Positions 1 to 5,853 of a DNA stretch of 9,612 bases are shown here, piece by piece. Location: contig DEPT01000030.1 in NCBI GenBank assembly GCA_002358905.1, positions 1-9,612 of the forward strand. The letters run 5' to 3'. The position numbers were made by a program, and so were the translations under genes. The notes below the pieces were generated by a model, which did no database searches, was not told the DNA's origin, and worked only from the letters and a program-made list of their open reading frames with translations. Every line of letters starts with the position of its first letter. Position 1 is the stretch's first letter. This DNA comes from Akkermansiaceae bacterium UBA3385. GTDB taxonomy: Bacteria > Verrucomicrobiota > Verrucomicrobiia > Verrucomicrobiales > Akkermansiaceae.

Positions 1-248
1 GAGTGGGTCATGCCGGAGCAGCCAATGGTCTCAACCAGAGCTTCCTGGATGACACCCTGCTTTACATTCAGGGTCAGCTTGCAAGCACCCTGCTGAGGAG
101 CGCACCAACCCACACCGTGGGTAAGGCCGGAAATGTCCTCAATCTTGGTGGATTGCGTCCAGGCACCCTCCTGAGGAATGGGGGCGGGGCCGTGATTGCA
201 GCCCTTCTTGACGCAACACATCTGTTCGACTTCGTGTGTGTACTGCAT
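1..248 (-). CDS. Fe-S cluster assembly scaffold-like protein (NifU-like), N-terminal part
   Basis: This is the first 82 codons of a gene that leaves the window at its left edge. The ATG is at 248-246 on the minus strand. Cysteines stand at 11, 12, 17, 49, 56 and 77, within the stretches MCCVKKGCNHGP, HGVGWCAPQQGACKL and ETIGCSGMTH. From memory, these match a family annotated as iron-sulfur cluster assembly scaffold protein, often next to a gene for a 'GGGtGRT' protein that would lie outside this window. The likely role is cytoplasmic binding or transfer of an Fe-S cluster, with the GCSG cysteine resembling the ligand region of NifU-type scaffolds. Role and partner are inferred from recalled family resemblance. 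The start is supported by the family-like N-terminus (MQYTHEVEQM) and by an upstream -10 box. No Shine-Dalgarno precedes it; the 20 bases upstream are AT-rich. The gene points away from the others and is probably independent of them. Confidence 0.75.
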   Translation of the reverse strand, partial: MQYTHEVEQMCCVKKGCNHGPAPIPQEGAWTQSTKIEDISGLTHGVGWCAPQQGACKLTLNVKQGVIQEALVETIGCSGMTH

Positions 249-294
249 AATGATTATTATGTTGTGTTGAGAAAATGCTCGGAACCGACACATC

Positions 295-307
295 GTATCG
301 GCGATAC
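295..307. promoter_or_regulatory. 13-bp perfect palindrome, possible operator
   Basis: GTATCGGCGATAC consists of two 6-bp arms (GTATCG and CGATAC) around one central base. It lies 12 bp downstream of the TATAAT box at 320-325, so it covers roughly +6 to +18 of the predicted transcript of the Fe-S gene. A site here could block RNA polymerase when bound by a dimeric repressor. With a single-base centre it could not fold well as RNA, which favours a DNA site. The protein that might bind it is unknown. Confidence 0.45.
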
Positions 308-319
308 CTTGCTGCCGCT

Positions 320-325
320 ATTATA
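320..325 (-). promoter_or_regulatory. Predicted -10 box of the Fe-S scaffold gene
   Basis: Reading the minus strand, the sequence is a perfect TATAAT, 71 bp upstream of the start at 248. No convincing -35 hexamer sits 16-19 bp upstream (CTCGCC at 17 bp spacing), so the promoter may be activator-dependent or use a non-canonical -35. The predicted transcription start is near 313, giving a leader of about 65 nt. Confidence 0.5.
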
Positions 326-381
326 ACGATTTTTCCAGAAATGGCGAGCATAAAATATGCACAAGACCAACAAAAGAACAG

Positions 382-403
382 GCTTTTCCAGGCGCAGGAA
401 AGC
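382..403 (-). other. Imperfect hairpin downstream of the pilin-like gene
   Basis: GCTTTTCC (382-389) and GGAAAGC (397-403) can pair around a 7-base loop with one bulged base. On the minus strand the stem is followed by CTGTTCTTTTG, which is T-containing but not a clean U-tract. It lies about 100 bp past the stop of the gene at 506-4240 and before the Fe-S promoter, so it could be a weak terminator. The rest of 249-505 shows no coding potential that I trust. Confidence 0.25.
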
Positions 404-505
404 AAAAATCATCAGAATATGTATGCCAAATTGCAGATTCGGCTGAAAATGGAGACTTTCATCCCTGGATTTCAACCGTGCGGCATTCTATCTGAAGCGG
501 CGGAT

Positions 506-3500
506 TTATACATCCCAATGGTCAAGCCACTTAAAGGAAGTAATCCGGAAACGCCGTCCGAGGGTCTGGTTCAATGGAGAAAGTTTTTCTGTGTGCTTCA
601 AATCGGCAGAGAACTCGGCAGCTGTAGGCGAGTCCACCGGGTCCACATAATCGATAGAGCGCTGCACAGTTGCCTCGCACCAGCATTGGGAAAGCACTGC
701 ACCGTCATTATTGCGCACGCAGCCGTAAGCACGTATGGTGAACGTATCATCCCGGACACACAGAATATTCCCGAGAGAGGACAACACGTCACTCTGAATC
801 AGATACCCCGGAGCAGCCGTATGCAAATCGCCCTGCTCTGCCTTGGGAAAGCGGTACAGATTCCCCTTCTGCGGGGTAACCTGCACCTCCCGGAAATCCC
901 GATTGATATCTGTGCGGTCAATAGCAGCCTGTAAAGCCCCCTTCAATGCCGCATCGCCGCCTTTTTCATCCAGCCGCCTGTTAATGAAATCGGACATACT
1001 GAGGAAGGGGCCGCGGGCACGTACCTGGCGTACCATTTCTTCCGCCAGGCGTGTAATATCCGCGGGGTTGAGCAATCGCACCTCGCTCCACGCTGTGGTA
1101 CTGTATCCGGTATCCGAGCGAAAGGCCGCTGAACCATGCATGGGGCTGTAACGCCCCGTGGAATCAGTACTTTTATCCGTGGTCGAAAGCATGAAGCGAG
1201 AGAATGTTACATCCGTTACTTTCTTTCCCGGCTCTACCAGGCGCATTCTCCCCCCCTCACCGGTAACAAGCTGACGGGATGCCAGCCCCTGAAGCACAGC
1301 ATTCCATGCCGCAACAGAGGTGCTGTTCACATTAAAACCGCCGTTTACCATCAGATGTGCAGCAATGATTTTCCATCCATCTCCCGCCATGATACGTTTC
1401 AGCGCTGCCTTTGAATCATGGGACGAGGAAGGGCGCACATAGCGCGAGACCGGCAACGCGCTTCGCCCCTCCAGAAACTGCTGTAGGGTATACTGAGCCG
1501 GGATGACATGCTTACCATCATCTCCCGGCATATCAGAAACAGAGGAGCAGAACCACCGATCCCACATGGCATCATTAATCAGAAGGGCATGGTCATAAAA
1601 TTCATCCTGCAGCTGCGGCTCCAGGTTATCAGCTCCTTCTTCCTTCTCTTTCTCATGGAGATAATAAACTTTATCCGGCGGCAGACAGGGATCTGCAAAT
1701 GCATTACCTATGCCCACGCCCGGCACTCCGGACTGATACTGCATACGCTGCAATGCCTTCTGCGGGGTATTGGTCGTTTCGGCATTCTGAAACCAACCAG
1801 GATGCAGGCGCATACCGGCAAAGCCAGCCAGCGAAAATGGAGGATGCACCGGTAGCTCCAATACGGAGGCAAAAGACACCTGTTCACCGCCGTTCGTCAC
1901 ACCTAATACGCCGTTGCGCCCCAACGAAGGTATGGGAGAAGCCATCATTCCCTCTCCCACCGGCAGAATGGCTAGTTGATACGGGTGATACTGGCGTTGC
2001 TGGTGGTCTGCCCTGCTTAACGAGGCCCCCCAGAATGCAGGGCTTGAGTGCTGCCAGAGCTTGGTGCGAAAATCTATGCCCGGATATGCCAGAGTATCGG
2101 CCGAGCCTTCAGCAGATTTTGCAATAATCCCAAGCGAGGCCACATAATAAGGCTGACCGACTTCATTCTGAAAGCTTGAACCATACCACTGCAACGCATC
2201 TGCGATTATCCGGTTACCATCACCCAGCACAGGGCTGTACCAATCCAGCAGAAAGCGCTGTGGAGAATGGATATGCTTGCCATCTACCGAACTGATATCG
2301 GGCAGCTCAGAATCCATGGGATGAGGGTTCACCTCAGCAGATGAAATGCCGCCAAAGCCATTCGCAATCGTCATGCAGGCGGGATTACCATCAGCCATCA
2401 GCAGTCCGTCCGTCAATCGATTGGGAGAACTGAAGAGGCGCAGACTCAGCGCCGTACCGCGATCCAGCTGCGGCGACACTCCGCTCGCCCTATACAGAGG
2501 TGAATACCACGCCGCCACATTACCAGCGTGAAGCCCCGGCACCCATGGATTGCTGCCAGGAAGATTTTCCGCCGGGGACTCCGCACCAGCTTTCTGTCTT
2601 CCAGGAGTGAAAATCAAGACCTCTCCGGGACTGAATACGATATCTTCCGTTGCATTGCTTAACGAATTCTGAAAAAACTCGCCCCCGTCCAGACAACTCA
2701 TTGTTCCCATTCCCGGACGGATTTCCCGCACCCCTCGAAGAACAGCCTCCCTGGGTCGCACCATCCCATAGGATGACCACTGGAGCCCGCCATAATAATC
2801 AAGATTGGCATAAGTCTCCAGCGGCATGGTCTTGAAGGGGGCCGCAACCGCCCACATGCGGCGCCCGGCTATGCGCATGGGCACATTGTAGGGGTTCCAC
2901 CACAGCATCATCGGTGTGTAGTAGAGGCAAAGCTGATAAGACTCCTCCTCTACCTTTTTCATACCCAGCGCAACATTGCAGAGGTACCCCAGCATCACCG
3001 GATTGCGGGCATACCCTGCTCCTGTATTGCCATTCTGGCGAGACTTCGAATCAAGATAGGTACTTCCGGAACCCTCAGCATTTGCATCATATCGCAGGAA
3101 TTGGTCAAACACACTGCCACCCAGGCGTGTATAATGATTCGGCAGAGCTCCGATGATGCGCGTGGTCAGCAGAGAATCCTTTTGTGAGGCATTCGGCCAG
3201 CAGTTGTAGTAGGCATGCAATGTCTGCCAGGAGCCTATGGGAATACGCAGTCTTCGCTCCGGCAGCCACCGCTCCGGCACCAGGGGAGCATCACTGTTTT
3301 CACCTGGTGCAAACTCGGTTTTATCCAGGTTACTTTTATTCAACAGGAGGCAGAGGTCCTGTTTCAACCCGCCATGAGCCGCATTGGTCAGCAAGCTATA
3401 AGAGCTTGTTGTGTAGTCAGTGAACCCTGATTCAGCTTCCGCCTTTCCACCCACCAGCGCTATACTGGCTTCGCTCACCAGCTTATCCGCCTCTCCCGTC

Positions 3501-4240
3501 ACTACAGGCTTACCCTGTTGTAGCAACATGGCTGCCGGTGTGTCCCATGTGCGCCGCAATGCCGCCATAGGGGAGCTCGATACAGGGGCTCCGGATATGG
3601 AAATCTTTGCCTTCTGATTTTCACCATCTATCCACCAGGCAAAAGCGCCACGCGTACGTTCACCCAGCGGCATATAGAGCAAATCTGCATACACATAGTG
3701 GCTGCGGGGCACGGCTCGCCCCAATGTACCTTCCCCCAGCAGGCATATTCTTTCTCCGGGTTTCCGGCCGCTTAATTGAGCGGCAGCATCTATATCCCGC
3801 GTAAGTTTCAAATCCCGGCTGGAAATCAACCAGCGGCGAAACATATTCCTACGCCCCGGTGTATACGTTGTCTGGATTACGCTTCCGTCTTTCCGATTAC
3901 CATACAAGGGGGCATCCCAGCTATTCCACACCCCGAGTATGTGGGGAGGCACCGACTCCCCGGTCTCATCCAATATGGCTGAACTTGCGGATATGCGCTG
4001 ATCCGGCCCCAGCGCCTCCTGCAACTCCGCTATGGCCGCGTCCAGCCCGATGAGCGCCTGCTGCCGCGCCTGGGTCACGACAACATCATGTACAGACCCT
4101 CTGTTTGCTGAAGCAGCCCGGGCCAGGATACCGCACGCCAGCAAGGCCAGCAACGCAAGCAAGGTCAACGAAGCCACAAGAGCAAACCCTCCCGGGTAGC
4201 GTTTCCTGCTTGTCATTCCTCGTAGGCCAGTTGCTCTCAT
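506..4240 (-). CDS. Large pilin-like (GspK-like) protein, Verru_Chthon cassette protein A family
   Basis: A 1244-residue protein with a type IV prepilin-like N-terminus: a basic leader ending in PGG, then FALVASLTLLALLALLACGI as one hydrophobic helix, with the likely prepilin peptidase cut after Gly18. The residue at mature position 5 is Ala rather than Glu; loss of Glu5 is typical of the tip pseudopilin GspK. An amphipathic helix follows, then AELQEALGPDQR (residues 71-82), which I recall as characteristic of the large Verrucomicrobial Verru_Chthon cassette protein A family, whose members are about this long. Near residue 1070 there is RARGPFLSMSDFINRRL, another family-like stretch. The middle is rich in Trp, Tyr and Pro and has no catalytic motif I recognise. 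It probably acts at the cell envelope as part of a pseudopilus-like structure; that is inference. Start choice: ATG 4240, with ATG 4216 (Met9) also possible; neither has a properly spaced ribosome site. The gene lies 79 bp downstream of the GH18 gene, behind a strong hairpin. No sister cassette proteins are visible. Confidence 0.72.
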   Translation of the reverse strand: MRATGLRGMTSRKRYPGGFALVASLTLLALLALLACGILARAASANRGSVHDVVVTQARQQALIGLDAAIAELQEALGPDQRISASSAILDETGESVPPHILGVWNSWDAPLYGNRKDGSVIQTTYTPGRRNMFRRWLISSRDLKLTRDIDAAAQLSGRKPGERICLLGEGTLGRAVPRSHYVYADLLYMPLGERTRGAFAWWIDGENQKAKISISGAPVSSSPMAALRRTWDTPAAMLLQQGKPVVTGEADKLVSEASIALVGGKAEAESGFTDYTTSSYSLLTNAAHGGLKQDLCLLLNKSNLDKTEFAPGENSDAPLVPERWLPERRLRIPIGSWQTLHAYYNCWPNASQKDSLLTTRIIGALPNHYTRLGGSVFDQFLRYDANAEGSGSTYLDSKSRQNGNTGAGYARNPVMLGYLCNVALGMKKVEEESYQLCLYYTPMMLWWNPYNVPMRIAGRRMWAVAAPFKTMPLETYANLDYYGGLQWSSYGMVRPREAVLRGVREIRPGMGTMSCLDGGEFFQNSLSNATEDIVFSPGEVLIFTPGRQKAGAESPAENLPGSNPWVPGLHAGNVAAWYSPLYRASGVSPQLDRGTALSLRLFSSPNRLTDGLLMADGNPACMTIANGFGGISSAEVNPHPMDSELPDISSVDGKHIHSPQRFLLDWYSPVLGDGNRIIADALQWYGSSFQNEVGQPYYVASLGIIAKSAEGSADTLAYPGIDFRTKLWQHSSPAFWGASLSRADHQQRQYHPYQLAILPVGEGMMASPIPSLGRNGVLGVTNGGEQVSFASVLELPVHPPFSLAGFAGMRLHPGWFQNAETTNTPQKALQRMQYQSGVPGVGIGNAFADPCLPPDKVYYLHEKEKEEGADNLEPQLQDEFYDHALLINDAMWDRWFCSSVSDMPGDDGKHVIPAQYTLQQFLEGRSALPVSRYVRPSSSHDSKAALKRIMAGDGWKIIAAHLMVNGGFNVNSTSVAAWNAVLQGLASRQLVTGEGGRMRLVEPGKKVTDVTFSRFMLSTTDKSTDSTGRYSPMHGSAAFRSDTGYSTTAWSEVRLLNPADITRLAEEMVRQVRARGPFLSMSDFINRRLDEKGGDAALKGALQAAIDRTDINRDFREVQVTPQKGNLYRFPKAEQGDLHTAAPGYLIQSDVLSSLGNILCVRDDTFTIRAYGCVRNNDGAVLSQCWCEATVQRSIDYVDPVDSPTAAEFSADLKHTEKLSPLNQTLGRRFRITSFKWLDHWDV

Positions 4241-4260
4241 CGTACGCTATTTCTAAAGGA

Positions 4261-4294
4261 CCTGCCGGGCGGGGAAGCCCCCCCGCCCGCCAGG
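4261..4294 (-). terminator. Strong GC-rich hairpin between the GH18 and pilin-like genes
   Basis: Arms 4261-4274 and 4281-4294 pair over 14 positions with one mismatch, around a 6-base loop (AAGCCC); the core CGGGCGGGG/CCCCGCCCG is 9 perfect pairs. It starts 26 bp past the GH18 stop. On the minus strand it is followed by TCCTTTAGAAAT rather than a run of T, so it may be a partial terminator or an mRNA 3'-end stabiliser that lowers expression of the downstream gene. Confidence 0.5.
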
Positions 4295-4319
4295 CCATCA
4301 GAATCAGGATTTCTTATGT

Positions 4320-5816
4320 TTAACGCTTCGTCTGCTTAAGAACGGAGAACAATGCCTTACCCAGAGACATCTTGTGTGTCAGGGGCACATCATTATCGCT
4401 AGACCAGATCATCACGCCGCCATAGCCGTTATCCTTCACCCACTTAGCCTTTTCCTTAATCAGGTTCGGGCCATTAAAGGAATGCACGGCTGAGCCATTA
4501 CCCACGGTCAGCACAGCCTCGTTGGCAGCAGGCGAAATGTTGGGATGCTGAGATACCACCGTATTCCAGCCGCACTGGTCAGCAATCGCTCGCTGGCGGT
4601 TGGTATAGAAGGGCAAGCCGCCCACAATCTTCATCTTGGGCATCTTCAACGTGTTCTGGCAAAGATCGCGGCAGTCGCGTTGGAAAAGCCACATGGAGGC
4701 GTGATTGTCTGCATAGTCATCATAGCTCATGGTATTGAGGTAATCCAGCTGGTCAGACACATCGTGCCAAGGGGTCTTATACCCCACAGATGAAGCAATG
4801 CTGATAGACAGGCTGGCGCCAGCCAGTTCTTCACGCAAATCTGCCACCAGGTAGGTATGGTACTCCCAATCCTGGCTTGTATTACCACTGGAAACACCCG
4901 GGTACTCCCAGTCAATATCAACGCCATCATAACCATTATCCAGCAAAAGTTTAGCTATATTACGAGCCACTGCTTTCATCTCTTCGCGAGTACTGCAGCT
5001 TCTGTAGAACGAGGCAATGCCACTATCCATGTGACCAATGCCTGCAATAATGAGCGATTTTGCCGTACCGCGCGTTTTCTTGAGAAACTCCAGAGCCGTG
5101 GCATTATTCTGGTTGCCCACAGCATTGCCCTCTCCATGGTGCGTATCCCACTGGGGCACCACTGCACCGGAGCTGTCAATCGAATACGCGAAATGAATAA
5201 TATCGGTATAACTCTTGAAATGATTAGAAGTCAGGGTATGAGCGCCCCAACCCATAATCCACTTGGTGCGATAATATGGCACCACGCGGTATTTGAAGGG
5301 ATACACGGTACCATATACTCGTTTCTTCACATTGGAGCCCATTTTGGCCACGGGCTTTACCTCTGAGCCACCAACTTTTACAGAGGTACACACGCCGTCA
5401 ATCTTGTTGCTGCCTTTGGCGTTTGACGCAATATCATACACCAGCCAGAGATAATTGGTACCTTCCGTAAGTGTGATATCGGGGCTATTAAACGTGCCGG
5501 AGCCGGAGGTAGCGGATACTTCCCCCACCTGGTATGCCTTGGTGTTCGTATCGCCCGTGTTCAGAGTAAAGTAATTCCGCGTACTCTTATACAGGCGTGC
5601 TTTGGTAATGTCCGTTTTCTTCGAACTCTTGCCCGTTGTAAAGGAAAGAGCACTTATTTTCTGGCCGGCTTCGGAAGCGTCAGCCTTCACCTGAATCTGC
5701 AGGCAGACCTGTTTTTCGAGACCAGCATAGAACACACCATGTGTGGCACGGGTTTCCACGGTGAGAGCCTGCAGCGGCAGACTCAACATGGGGAGGAGAT
5801 AAAAGTATTTGTTCAT
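4320..5816 (-). CDS. Secreted glycoside hydrolase family 18 enzyme (chitinase or endo-beta-N-acetylglucosaminidase)
   Basis: A 498-residue protein. Residues 1-17 (MNKYFYLLPMLSLPLQA) are a signal peptide. Residues about 20-156 form a beta-rich domain with the pattern ISALSFTTGKS...ARLYKST...LTEGTNYLWLVYDI, resembling the domain found N-terminal to BNR-repeat sialidases (BNR_assoc_N). Residues about 170-495 are a GH18 TIM barrel: DGVDIDWEYPG carries the DxxDxDxE signature with catalytic acid Glu304 and Asp302 and Asp300 before it; MSYDD (Met363 to Asp367) is the conserved MxYD strand; GGVMIWSSDND places the substrate-stacking Trp at 471. All catalytic residues are present, so it should hydrolyse beta-1,4 bonds between GlcNAc units by substrate-assisted catalysis. 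The motif does not separate chitin from N-glycan cores. No anchor or PEP-CTERM tail is seen. The start follows an A-rich stretch with no Shine-Dalgarno. It begins 37 bp after the PEP-CTERM gene, so the two are probably cotranscribed. Confidence 0.9.
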   Translation of the reverse strand: MNKYFYLLPMLSLPLQALTVETRATHGVFYAGLEKQVCLQIQVKADASEAGQKISALSFTTGKSSKKTDITKARLYKSTRNYFTLNTGDTNTKAYQVGEVSATSGSGTFNSPDITLTEGTNYLWLVYDIASNAKGSNKIDGVCTSVKVGGSEVKPVAKMGSNVKKRVYGTVYPFKYRVVPYYRTKWIMGWGAHTLTSNHFKSYTDIIHFAYSIDSSGAVVPQWDTHHGEGNAVGNQNNATALEFLKKTRGTAKSLIIAGIGHMDSGIASFYRSCSTREEMKAVARNIAKLLLDNGYDGVDIDWEYPGVSSGNTSQDWEYHTYLVADLREELAGASLSISIASSVGYKTPWHDVSDQLDYLNTMSYDDYADNHASMWLFQRDCRDLCQNTLKMPKMKIVGGLPFYTNRQRAIADQCGWNTVVSQHPNISPAANEAVLTVGNGSAVHSFNGPNLIKEKAKWVKDNGYGGVMIWSSDNDVPLTHKMSLGKALFSVLKQTKR

Positions 5817-5853
5817 ATTTTCTGTGTAAGTTAGTTGTTAAGGGAGAAGTTTA

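Noticed and set aside
3..326. 107-codon plus-strand open frame
   Set aside because: It is antisense to the recognisable Fe-S scaffold protein and has no family features of its own.
275..934. 219-codon plus-strand open frame
   Set aside because: It overlaps the 3' end of the pilin-like gene on the other strand, runs through the Fe-S promoter region, and its protein shows no domain-like pattern.
5817..5853. Separate promoter or terminator between the PEP-CTERM and GH18 genes
   Set aside because: The 37-bp gap holds no stem-loop and no -35/-10 pair that I can support.
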